NCBI GenBank assembly: GCA_032622095.1
Contig: CP136069.1
Span: 80,560,958-80,624,957, forward strand
Direction of reading: 5' to 3'
From: Siphonodentalium dalli
Taxonomy: Eukaryota > Mollusca > Scaphopoda > Gadilida > Siphonodentaliidae
Length of the DNA stretch: 64,000 bases
Positions 11,905-21,914 of this stretch are shown in pieces. The notes under the pieces were generated by a model, which was not told where the DNA came from, made no database searches, and saw nothing but the letters and a program-made list of their open reading frames with translations. The first letter of the stretch is position 1; the number at the start of each line of letters is the position of its first letter. The translations under genes were made by a program, and so were the position numbers.

Positions 11905-12334
11905 AGGTACTCAATCCGAGTAAGCGCCCCTCAATTACTATTTATTTGGCTTCGGGGGTAAAAATATTTGATTCGAGTCGAGGAACCCACCCATCAAAGC
12001 TCAGAGTGATCAGATATCGATATTTGACATATATTATTTTTTACCGTCTGGTATATATAGTGGCCCAGTAAAAGTCGACGAGATGGCAGTCTCGGACCAA
12101 ATTGCGGAGGAAGATGGATAACTCTAAAATCAAGTGGCTTTTTTGTGTCAGATATCTGACAAACCGGCAAAATTTCGTTGAACAAAATGTTGATAAATAA
12201 CAGGTTTTGGCCAATTTTATACTATAGCATTATTTTTGGGCAATTAATCGATTCTGATAACTAAAGCGGCATTTCAAAAAATATTGTTGTTGAAATCTGA
12301 TGAATTGGGGACCATCGAATCGGATTCAGTACCT
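11905..12334. mobile_element. TTAA-flanked foldback element (family T), copy 1
   Basis: The ends are AGGTACTCAATCCGA and, inverted, TCGGATTCAGTACCT. The element is flanked by TTAA on both sides (11,901-11,904 and 12,335-12,338). Internally the left part contains ATTTGGCTTCGGGGGTAAAA and GATTCGAGTCGAGGAACCCA, as in the copies at 47.6 and 63.4 kb, but the right half is diverged or replaced in its middle. No transposase is encoded, so this is a MITE-like non-autonomous element. A TTAA duplication is typical of the piggyBac and Kolobok superfamilies; which one applies cannot be told. Confidence 0.75.
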
Positions 12335-12339
12335 TTAAA

Positions 12340-13010
12340 AGGTTCGTTCTTTAGTATGTGGGTTATCTTCCGAAGAAAGGGAACATAATTTTGCCATTTC
12401 TCTAAAATGGGTGGAAGCGACAACAAAATTACTAATTATATGTATACGTTTGCTATACCAGAAATTAATAGATCGGACCCATGAGCACATTAATATGAGG
12501 TTTTGATGGACAGATGTCGAATTTAAAAACAGAACATTTTTTATCAGCCTAGCAAAAATTGCAATGAGCTCCATGCTTCCGTTGCTCAAAAGCGGTAGAT
12601 AACAAAGAGCGTTTTCAGTTGTGATTTTTTTGTACTCGTTTTCAACGTAAAACTGTTAGATGTATTAGAACCATGCCTGTGGAAATTTCTTCTATTAACT
12701 TTGGTGAAGTTCCCCGATCATAATTGCATCCAGTGACCCAGATGGTGACACTTTTACCGATTTAAACCGCACCATTATCTTCCTGGCAAAATGTTACAGC
12801 TATTAGACCTCTTTGGAGTCCTATAGATGGTGCCATCAATTTATGTAGTGGACATGCAGACAGAAAAACATTCGAAAATATATAGATACAAGATAAAATC
12901 AGCTTTGTCATCATATGGTATTGCTTCAATTACACGCATATAAAGCCCAATGCGGTTTGCGCCACGCACCGGAGTCATTGTGACTCATTGTCCGGTTACT
13001 TCCGTGAGAA
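12340..13010. other. Gene-free stretch
   Basis: I see no supported gene or structured repeat here. Confidence 0.35.
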
Positions 13011-13014
13011 ATTT

Positions 13015-13135
13015 CTGTTGTTAACCCTTGGAACAAACGTTGCATTACCGACGACTCGAATTCAATTCGAATTAGACTAGAGTTTAATTCTAAATTCGTC
13101 TGTTGAAACAAACATCGCATTTAATTCAAGACGAA
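13015..13135. repeat. Hairpin repeat family H (AACAAACGT), copy 1
   Basis: GGAACAAACGTTGCA, then CCGACGACTCGAATTC, then AATTC-rich sequence and GAAACAAACATCGCA form a module related to the one repeated at about 14,670-15,015. The motifs occur in both orientations, suggesting pieces of one inverted-repeat element. Confidence 0.5.
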
Positions 13136-13207
13136 TCTAAATGATTTCTTAAAATGGCACAAAGCGTTGGTGAGGGTTTTGGTCAAAACGGCTAAAATAT
13201 GAACTTA

Positions 13208-13696
13208 TTATGGAATCCTATTAGGGCCACTTGCTAATGGCGCTTTCGGCGCACTTTTTGTCGCTTTCGGCGCGCGCCATTTGGGAGTGGACCTAATAGT
13301 ATGCCATTAGTAACGCGCGCCGAAAGCGCCGAAAGCGACAAAAAGTGCGCCGAAAGCGACAAATAGTGCGCCGTAACGGCGCATATTTTGTCGCTTTCGG
13401 CGCGTTACTAATGGCGCACTTTTTGTCGCTTCCGGTGCGCGCCATTAGGGAGTGGACCTAATAGTATGCCTAATGGCGCTTTCGGCGCGCGCCGAAAGCG
13501 ACAAAAAGTGCGCCATTAGTAAGGCGCGCCGAAAGCGACAAAAAGTGCGCCGAAAGCGACAAATAGTTCGCCGTAACGGCGCATATTTTGTCACTTTCGG
13601 CGCTTTCGGCGCGTTACTAATGGCGCACTTTTTGTCGCTTTCGGCGCATCGCGCCGAAAGCGCCATTAGCATATATGCCCTAATAGGATTCCATAA
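13208..13696. mobile_element. 489-bp GC-rich foldback element made of GCGCTTTCGGCGC modules
   Basis: The outer ends are TTATGGAATCCTATTAGGG and CCCTAATAGGATTCCATAA, a perfect inverted repeat. The interior is built from many copies, in both orientations, of GCGCTTTCGGCGC, GCACTTTTTGTCGCTTTCGG and CTAATGGCGC, so the whole segment can fold into nested hairpins. Base composition contrasts sharply with the AT-rich surroundings. No protein is encoded; open frames on both strands mirror the palindrome. I infer a non-autonomous DNA transposon or foldback element. Its target duplication is not clear because both flanks are AT-rich. Confidence 0.8.
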
Positions 13697-13699
13697 TTT

Positions 13700-14245
13700 A
13701 TATATCAATTCTAAAACTAAAAATTTAGTGAGAAAATGTGGCTTTTGACTTCCAAGCGACGAAATTAATGTTAACTAATATTCTGAGGAGTGGAAGTTAT
13801 TGGTTTTATATCACTATTTCGTAGGTATTTGACACTTATTTTTAGGTCGGACATGATTATATAGGTGGTATTTTGCTCTGAACTTGTCTGAAAGAAGTCA
13901 GGTCCAGTTTATTTTGTATACGAAAACGTTTTGTGCCTTTTTAACAATAGATATAACAAGTTGCGGTCAACGCGGGATAACACTATATTGCGTCAGTATG
14001 CCTATCTAAAACAATATGATAAAATAAACATGTCGGGCAGGGACGTATAGCCAGAGGGTCTCCGTTGTGGGGGTGGCTAATAAATTACGTAATTCAATTT
14101 GCATCCCGCTTGGCTGTTAATTCCTTCACATGCCTGGATCAGTAGACTTGTGATCGTGCACTGGGCGGACCATGGTTCTTCCAGTAGAAGGGAAATAAGA
14201 GATCTGAACATAAAAATCCAATCATAGTTGGGCACTGTGGGTGAA
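13700..14245. other. Gene-free stretch
   Basis: AT-rich sequence with no supported gene. A GGGACGTATAGCCAGAGGG motif at about 14,040 resembles the GGGACGT..G-run motif at 619 and 19,211 but lacks the long G run. Confidence 0.35.
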
Positions 14246-14249
14246 AGGT

Positions 14250-14570
14250 TTTGAAATCTGAACATGATTTTCAAAAACCTATAGTATCTGGACTGGCCTC
14301 AAGCTTTCCAAGTGTTGAACATTTTCAACCTGACATCCACATGAAGGTTGGAAAATTTTCAACTGATGACCATTTTTCACAATTTTGAACAAAAGCATAG
14401 GAAAATAATTAGCAGTTTTTTCGCTGGCCACGGGGGCCATGAGGGAACAGGACATAAGCTTCCCGACTGATGGCCAATTCAGACTTTTTTTTTTACCAAA
14501 AGTAGGAAAATATGCATAAAAACAACAAATTCCCCAATAATTCATTGTTGGAATATCAAATTACAAGAAC
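14250..14570 (-). repeat. Dispersed repeat family A, copy 2 (inverted)
   Basis: On the minus strand this resembles the copies near 0.7 and 17.4 kb: CCAACAATGAATTATTGGGG, then ATATTTTCCTACTTTTGGTAA, then GGCCATCAGTCGGGAAG, then GTTGGAAAATTTTC and GAGGCCAGTCCAGATAC. Overall identity is moderate. Confidence 0.5.
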
Positions 14571-14659
14571 AATTCCAACCTATCGTTGATGTGAAATTTG
14601 CACACGTCCATGCATAGTAGCGGGTATATCCAAACGGAATACAAAATTATTTAATGCGT

Positions 14660-15015
14660 CTACTCGCAATTAATTTGAAACAAACGTCGCACTTTCGTCG
14701 ACTCGAATTCAAATACAACCAAATTATACGTCATACTCGTTGGTGTTTTCCAGTTTCAATTGGAATTCCCTCATTAGCATATCATTATGCAGCTCGTTTG
14801 CATTTCTCCGATATAAATTCCAGTCGACGGTGATGCGACGTTTGTTTCAAACACGGATCTCAGACGCATCAGCAATTAGATTCGTGTTGCCCACACGCAT
14901 TCTTCGTCGGTATAGTGCGTCTACTCGCATTTATTTGAAACAAACGTCGCACTTTTGTCGACTCGAATTCAGATAATTGAATTCGAGTCGTCGGTAGTGC
15001 GACGTTTGTTCCACG
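14660..15015. repeat. Hairpin repeat family H, copy 2, with a 76-bp palindrome
   Basis: The motif GAAACAAACGTCGCACTTT followed by GTCGACTCGAATTC occurs at about 14,678 and 14,937. The second occurrence pairs with GAATTCGAGTCGTCGGTAGTGCGACGTTTGTTCC to form a hairpin over 14,937-15,012. GTGCGTCTACTCGCA precedes both. The family is shared with 13,015-13,135. Confidence 0.6.
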
Positions 15016-15299
15016 GGTTAGCAAATGGTACAGTTTGTTCAAACAACATTAATAATGCCATTACTACTATTCCGTAACAGATTTTTATCAAGACGCATGC
15101 AACGGATTTTATTAAGTTTTGGTTGGAGCTATCCGACTGATTTCGGCGCCAGAGGGAAAAAGACTTGAAAGGGAGGGTTGTATCCACTAATGATTTACAT
15201 GTTTACATCCAGGAAATTATAAATTTTGAAATGTCTGTTGCACCATATTTTATTGTGCATCTACAGTGAAACCATTGTTGGCGTGTTGTTTCTAACAAT

Positions 15300-15873
15300 T
15301 TGTTCTGTTTTATGAAACAAGACTCGATCTAAACTAAGACTTCCTTCTTTAAAGTGGTGTCTGGAATCACGACTGCTCATACGAACGTATAGATTATTCA
15401 AGTCAAAGTATGAAATTGAACCATACATTGTCAATGCGCGATCTGTCAAAGCGAGAATTCTATTCACAAGATTGAGTATTAGTAATCATCGACTGGAAAT
15501 CGAAAAAGGGAGACACAAACAGCCCCCAAAACCTGTGAGAGAAAGATTGTATTCTGCGTGTAATTCAAAACAAATTGAGTCAGAATATCATTTCATCTTA
15601 GAATGTCAGGCCTACGAAAGTATTCGTGAAACTTATTTAAAGGACATAATTGCAACGTGCCCTCGTTTCTTAGAAATGACAAATTATGAGATGTTCAGAT
15701 TTATTATGCAGAATGAACAAATTGCAACCGTTAATGTTATATGCGACATGATCCGGTCTTACTTCACCATTCGATGCAATATACATATGTCTAACAAAAG
15801 ACAGCAAGTGAGATTTTATGACAGTAAATTCACGAGAACGCATATGCATATAGTACGTGATTACTCATGTTAA
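15300..15873 (+). pseudogene. Non-LTR retrotransposon (LINE) 3' fragment: C-terminal zinc-knuckle region
   Basis: The open frame 15,472-15,873 begins inside the family's C-terminal region: HRLEIEKGRH, then PPKPVRERLYSAC, then EYHFILECQAYES, matching the Cys/His segment that follows the reverse transcriptase in many LINEs (ISxHxLxIExGRY..PP..R.C..C....E.HFLxxC). Upstream in the same frame (about 15,400-15,470) KYEIEPYIVNARSVKARILF extends the match, and broken frames carry it to about 15,300. No reverse transcriptase domain is present, so this is a 5'-truncated, dead copy. Confidence 0.6.
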
Positions 15874-15939
15874 ATTATTCTTTATGTTGATATATGTTGT
15901 ATTTGTTATATGTGCAACTGCTCATTGGGTGTATTTTGC

Positions 15940-15985
15940 ATTAAATCTGATCTAATCTTATCTTATCTCATCTTATCATATCCAT
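15940..15985 (+). repeat. TCTTA-type simple tail of the LINE fragment
   Basis: Short repeats of (A/T)TCTTATC lie about 70 bp after the stop of the LINE fragment. Many LINEs that lack poly-A end in such short tandem repeats, so I infer that this marks the 3' end of the insertion. Confidence 0.45.
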
Positions 15986-15989
15986 GTTT

Positions 15990-17235
15990 TGCGTTTCTGG
16001 GAAAATGTATCGTAACGATCGTCACAATCATGTATATGAAATTCAAAGTGTGCCTTTTAACTTATCATGCTGGCAAGCTTCCGGGTAGATAAGTCCACAA
16101 ATAGGTCACCATTCAATGGACTGATATACTATGTACCAATGAGCTGGAAATCAACAAAATGGTACAATCGTCATGACACTGATATTGTAATGATATGACT
16201 TCCATTTTGAGCCAATTATTTGCCCGTATTGGCAAATATTTATATTTATATTAACGAATCAGGTGAATTGAAATTTTCACAACACTGCTCCTGCAATTAA
16301 CCGTACACTAGATAATTATATCTTTCGGCAGTAAGTTTACGAAACAGCAGAAAAATTTATTTCTGACGCTATATAAACTGTTATGAAAATGTTTGCGTCA
16401 TATGTATGGCAATATTGAAACATACATACGTTTTAAGTATAAGTGAGGCGATCCATGAAATTTCGCAAAAAATAATCGTGAATTATCAGGGTATACTTCC
16501 CCTCCACGAATGATTGTTAGTAGATTTTAGAAGTATAGCATACTCACAAATTATTCCGAGTGATTTGATATTCCCAAATTGTCCTAGTATTTAGAGATAA
16601 TCAGTAGTATCTGAAAAATGACGAAATTTAATGTAAACAGATGCAAATTTCTGAGCAATTTCAAATATCGGATTTACACGGTGTTCATATCACTCGTAGA
16701 ATTTTCGCTACGAGAAATGAACATATATATAAATGAACGCGATTCTAACTGATACAGAAGAACTGCTTACAACAAGCACCATGCGATAGATATATTCTTA
16801 TGGTCGGACCTAAGTTCGAAGCAGCGTCACCCTGGGCGGGATGCATCGTATTGATTCGTGTAGTATGTGGAGTCGTGGACATCCATTGTTGCGATAGAGC
16901 ACACTGAGAACGTGGTCCAGGCCTTAAAATATGGTGCCGGACATTTGCAGCATGAGGTCCCCAGAGGGTGAATTTAGTGACGCTATACCTGCACACTAAA
17001 TTCACCCTCTGTGGACCTCATTCTGCTTAGGCCTCATTTGCTATGGGAGATCTATAGACTCAGATCTAATTAACCAGATGGTGTATATTGTGAAGTGCAC
17101 CCATTGGGCACCTCGATTGTGGAATGTGTCGGTTGCCAATTTAGGGATATAGAGAAACGAAACTAAAAAGAAAACGAAACTTTCAAAAGACTGTTAATTT
17201 GATAATATAGATACTTTCCTGAGAAAATATGGCTT
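15990..17235. other. Gene-free stretch with one hairpin
   Basis: No supported gene. The only clear structure is the hairpin at 16,952-17,021. Confidence 0.35.
16952..17021. repeat. 70-bp hairpin
   Basis: ATGAGGTCC, CAGAGGGTGAATTTAGTG and their reverse complements CACTAAATTCACCCTCTG, GGACCTCAT flank a short loop (ACGCTATACCTGCA). Part of the left arm plus loop recurs at about 11,720-11,745. Confidence 0.75.
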
Positions 17236-17239
17236 AAAC

Positions 17240-17635
17240 AGAACTTTGGTAATACATTTCAACTGTTGAAATTTCATACCTGACACAACATTATAGTTGG
17301 AAATTTCACACCAACAATAGGTTGAAATTGTTATCGTATAGTTTTATTTTCACACCAACAATAGGTTGAAATTGTTATCGGAGTTTTATTTTCCAACAAT
17401 TTAGTAGGGGGAATTTGTTGTATTCAGACCACCATTTGCATAGTTTCCTACTTTTTGTCAAAATATTGGACTGATATGGCCACCAGTTGGAAGTTTTCCA
17501 ACCTTAGTGGGTATGTCAGGTTGGAATTTCCAAAAAGTGGAAAACTTGAGGCCAGTCTAGATTCTGGGAATTGGCAATTTTCATGTTCAGATTTCAAAAT
17601 GTTCTCACACCGGACCGAACCATGGCCATGCATTT
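17240..17635 (+). repeat. Dispersed repeat family A, copy 3
   Basis: It shares with the copy at about 0.66-1.0 kb the ordered motifs ATTTCATACCTGACACAACA, CACACCAACAATAGGTTG, ATTTTCCAACAATTTAG and TCTCACACCGGACCGAACCATG. The motif CACCAACAATAGGTTGAAAT is duplicated internally (about 17,311 and 17,353). Confidence 0.55.
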
Positions 17636-17790
17636 TTAATTTTTTTTATATGGGGTTTGGGATTTAACACGGGAGGATTTGGAAGGGGCGGAATCCCTTC
17701 TCTACAAGCCACTTTTAAATGTATTTAAAATACATGACATGGTACAACATAATCATGAAATGATGGAACAATGGATGAGAATGATCTTAT

Positions 17791-18334
17791 TTATTGTCTT
17801 TGGTTTCTTTTTTTCCTGTTTTCTGATGTAGTTGCTGTTGTTGTTGTTGTTGTTGCTGGTTCAGGTTCGGATGAGATGGCCATGGCTTGGTGACTTTCTG
17901 CTGATTCTTTTTCACGTTTTTCTGCCTGTTCTGCCAAGTATTCTTTTGCTGATGCCATCTCCTCCAACGCGGCCCGAACGACCTCCGAGAGGCGGTCGCT
18001 GTTAGAGCTGTTGTTGTTGTTGTTGCTGGGGTGCAGATGGAGGACACCGGGATATGTTGGTACTCCGGTGTCCTCGGTAGAAGCGTATCCATCTCCACCC
18101 CGAAGTCAGCGACAGGAACGTCGGGGTAGTATCCGCGTCCCTGTCTCCGCTGACCTCGGCGACGATAGCAGCGACCTCTGGAATGTCGACGGCGTCCCTG
18201 CTTCTCGTGGTGATATCGTCGGGGAGGCCAAGTGGGGGGAGCTGGGCGTCTCTCAGCTCAGCTCGCCCCTGTCTCCACTTGGTCCGCCTGTCCGCGTCCC
18301 TTCTTCCCTGGGACGGCGTCTTCCTTTTCAGCAT
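17791..18334 (-). CDS. GC-rich coding-like block with Asn/Gln/Thr runs and a predicted coiled-coil C-terminus; function unknown
   Basis: The block is clearly richer in G+C than its surroundings and open in several minus-strand frames. The most protein-like frame for the 3' part runs from about 18,105 to a TAA at 17,793-17,791: an Asn run, then SDRLSEVVRAALEEMASAKE, then a Glu/Lys/Ala-rich helix, a Thr run and a basic end. Upstream, the frame with start ATG 18,334 reads RDAVDIPEVAAIVAEVSGD, but it lies in a different phase, so a one-base frameshift or an unseen intron is needed. Two trinucleotide runs (CAA/CAG type) near 17,840 and 18,015 could cause slippage. I do not recognise the family; it could be an exon of a host gene or the tail of a transposon-borne DNA-binding protein. 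Confidence 0.35.
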
Positions 18335-18439
18335 CCTCCATCTGGTGTCCCCAACCGTGGTGGGTCGCTGGTGGGCTCCTGCAACCGGGTTACCTCCAAC
18401 AGAGGGTCCTGAAAAGGACCGTGATGGCGTAACCCGGAA

Positions 18440-19185
18440 TTCCAGAAAAGCTCCACGTGGCTACCCGACCTGCGTAAAGTCCAGGGGCCTGTACTATAGA
18501 TTCCCAAAAGCCGTGTTTGAACACGCAGAAAACGTTCCTCGGTAATTTCCTAGTCTTGTAAAGCGAGACTTGTGTTCTATAGTACTCGAGCAATTTTATT
18601 CTTGTAAATGACTTGCATTGTTTATTGGAATTTAACAATAGTCGATTACACTTTGTTCACACCATACATCGTTGTGAACTGACTTATATATATGATATTC
18701 TCGGCGAGTCATCTGTAACTAGGATTCATTTCAGTAGTAAGCTGCTCGGTACGCTGCCTTTTTTTGTTATTCTATAGTACGCGAATTGTCTATCTTGGTG
18801 AAAAACAAGAACTCGCTTGACGGGCTGATTAATTACCAACTTAGGGAGTTCCATAGTACAGAAATAACACAGCATCGGGTAGAACACGGTGTTAAAATTA
18901 CAAGTATATGAGGCTGAATTAGTGGTTGTCTCCGTAATGAAACGCGTGCGAATGTCGATATGTAGGATTATCGCTGGGTGTATTGCGCACTCACACATTA
19001 ACCCTTTGTCGTCGTGCTAAGTTCTCACGGGGCCAATAAAATCAATGTCATATTCTGGGTTCAAATTATGCATGGGCGTATATAGATATATTTTGAGATG
19101 GGGATCATAAACAGAGATAAGTTGCCTTTGATAAATAAGGGTTTCCACATAAATTATGTTGTAACAAGGGCGATTCTCACCAAAA
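18440..19185. other. Gene-free stretch
   Basis: No supported gene. A 90-codon minus-strand frame at 18,726-18,998 has no recognisable domain. Confidence 0.35.
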
Positions 19186-19204
19186 TACTCAACAATTGGG
19201 AATT

Positions 19205-19255
19205 TCATGCAGGGACGTGTCGATGGGGGGGGGGGGGGGGGGGGGGGGGGCTGGG
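19205..19255 (+). repeat. Poly-G tract after a GGGACGTGTCGATG motif
   Basis: A run of 26 G follows CAGGGACGTGTCGAT. The same lead-in (CAGGGACGTGGCGAC) precedes the G run at about 634, so the tract belongs to a repeat family and is not a random homopolymer. It has strong G-quadruplex potential. Confidence 0.8.
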
Positions 19256-19734
19256 GCATCAATATAATATTCGTTCCAAAGTTCAGGATGATCCCACATA
19301 TTATTGAATTATGGAGTTAAATGGCAATCATTTGAGAAGTTTCGATCGGTAGGAGTTGTTGGGTTGGAGATTTCTAACAGTTGGACATCTTGAGTAACCA
19401 TTGCAGAATTTCAACCGAATGTCATGCAAATATATTTTTCCGGACTCGGAAATATTATCTGATTCAAGGTGCACTCTGGCAGCGGAGACCCTATACATGA
19501 ATGTTACCGCGATTCCATGCCAGAAAATGGCACTGAGTTTGAAAATTAAGAATAGGTTGTAATCATTCCAATAGCTAAATTTTCCAGCGAATATAACTGC
19601 ATATTATACTTAGAAGATAGTGGGACTCCTTGACTTCAATCGTAAAATTGGACGTAAGTGTATTTTGTGTATGATAGTGTTATAGTACTATATATTTGAG
19701 AATCGTTGATAAAAATGGGCGTAAGTATATTTTC

Positions 19735-20215
19735 GATAGAGCAGGGCGTCATATTTGAGCGTCATGTGGGTGTGTGTATATTTTTGAATAATCAGTTGGT
19801 TCATCGTGTATAAGTGTGAAGTTTTTTTTTTTATATCTCGGCTGACTATTGTGATTAAATGTCTGAAGCATCAAATTATTCATAGAGCAGGTCGTCATAT
19901 TTGAGCGTCATGTGGGTGTGTGTATATTTTTGACTGACAAGTTGGTTCATCGTGTATAAGTGTGAAGTTTTTTTTTGATATCTCGGCCGACTATTGTGAT
20001 TAAATGTCTGAAGCATCAACCGAATAATCTCAGCTTAAGATGGCTTAACCAAATTATTTGCTTAAAGGTTCAGACAGGTATACATCTTACTGAAAATAAT
20101 CACGATCGACTATATATTTGTGATTAAATGTCTGAAGCATCAACCGAATAATCTCAGCTTAAGACGGCTTAACCAAATTATTTGCGTAAAGATTCAGACA
20201 CACATACATCTTAAT
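19735..20215 (+). repeat. Two overlapping tandem duplications
   Basis: A unit of about 148 bp with GAGCGTCATGTGGGTGTGTG and TTGGTTCATCGTGTATAAG occurs at about 19,757-19,877 and 19,901-20,020. Its tail, from ATTGTGATTAAATGTCTGAAG to AACCAAATTATTTGC, is repeated again at about 20,119-20,215. Confidence 0.8.
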
Positions 20216-20219
20216 GTAT

Positions 20220-21640
20220 TTTGAGCAACAGAGGAATATTCCTACCTACTGGATAGTGTGTATTCATCCGAAGAAATGTCTGACGATTCTGTCAACTGGG
20301 ATTAAAAATGAACACTTTAAATATTGTATATCCTACCATATGTGAACTTGAATTATGTCATCACCAATAAATGCATGTATAATCGATTATCTTTTCAATA
20401 ATAATATCTCTCTGGGTTCTATCGTGGTAAAAATATTTTACAATTTATTGACAAGAGATTTTCCACTCAATTTTTGTCACAGACCTACGTCACAATACTC
20501 CCCTCCCCAACACCCCCTACCCCCAACCACCTTCCCATCTCACATCACTTACCCACACCTATTCATGCGCGTATATACTGTACAATGTGTATGTGCCGGA
20601 GCACAAGACATCCAAATAAGGAGTATTACCTCGTAGTAAAGCAATGCTCTTTATTCATCTTTCAACATAAATGACACACGTGCATTATCGCGAATTATTG
20701 GAAGAATTATTGAAAGAGCGTACGTTTATAGAGTTATTGTTTTCAGAACGAGAATCGTTAGTCGGTTATTTAAAAAGCGTTGGTAAAAAGGCGGCGAGGA
20801 CCCCGCCCACCCTGTTTTAGGTTTTGTTTTGGTACTTGGATGATGTGTCAGCGCGCCATTTTTCATAATGCCAACCTCGGGATGACAACGTCGTAGAGCG
20901 GTGTTATAATAATGAACGAATGTCACAGCGAAAATTACTAAGCCTATTATCCCGGTAGTTTCCCTAGTGTTGTGCTCATAACCAGAGTGGTTTATTCATA
21001 TAACATCAATGGTTGCGTGTGTGTACACTTATAACATCATTATTTGTATAACGTGATATGTTGTTAACACGTATACGGGTGATGAGATTATGTGACGTTT
21101 TAGCATTAACGCGATAATTAGCTATCAAACTATGCATACATATGCTCAAGTAATATCTACACGCAATCCTTGAATGGAGATGGATTACATTTACCACAAT
21201 CAAAACTACAGACACCGTGTTTATGAATTTAATGCAAGATTCAGACAAATTATAATATTTTTCATACACGAAATCCTTGAAGTTACTTTGATGTTATTGT
21301 TATTTTGAACAAACTGAAAACATGATGATGCAAGAAATTTTCAATTTGTTATGCTTATCGCTGTACCAATTGATTGTTGGTAATCAACGACAAAATGACC
21401 AACACACCGAGAATGATTCATACCATGCTGATGATAAACAATGACCAAGATGACAGCGATTCGGACCAGTCCATCAGACGCCGTCCCGTCTATTCCATCA
21501 TATAATTGGAATATGTTCACAATGTTTTACTTGAAATAATTTGATTGTCATTGCTCTCACATAAATAATAAAGAGCGTTTATTCTTTACTTCTGTATCAT
21601 GATGAAGTTATTGAGCATCGTCTATCGCTATTTCACCAGA
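20220..21640. other. Gene-free stretch
   Basis: Contains a C-rich tract at about 20,500-20,560 and otherwise unremarkable AT-rich DNA. No frame shows a recognisable domain. Confidence 0.35.
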
Positions 21641-21679
21641 GGTCACATGTTAGACCTTGTACAAGTATATACATACGTA

Positions 21680-21910
21680 ACATCAGAGCAAGAGGGGTGG
21701 GAGAAAAAAGCAAATGAGCAAGAGGGGAGAGGGAAAAAGAGAAAATAGTGAGCAATAGAAGAGGAGAAAAAGAGCAAGTGAGCTAGGGAAAAAGAGCAAA
21801 AGAGCAAGGGAAAAAGAGCAAGTGAGCAAGGAAAAAAGAGCAACTGAGCAAGAGGTGAGGAAAAAAGAGCAAGTGAGCAAGGAAAAAAAGAGCAACTGAG
21901 CATAGAGAAG
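21680..21910. repeat. Polypurine tract (GAGCAAG/GGAAAAAG repeats)
   Basis: The plus strand is almost entirely A and G for about 225 bases, made of irregular repeats of GAGCAAG(T/A)GAGCAAGG and GGAAAAAGAGCAA. Mirror symmetry in such tracts allows triplex (H-DNA) structures. The Ser/Leu/Phe-rich open frames on the minus strand are translations of this tract. Confidence 0.85.
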
Positions 21911-21914
21911 AGGA

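Noticed and set aside
13445-13748. Overlapping 87- and 98-codon frames on opposite strands with similar Ala/Arg/Ser content
   Set aside because: They arise from the symmetric GC-rich palindrome and mirror each other.
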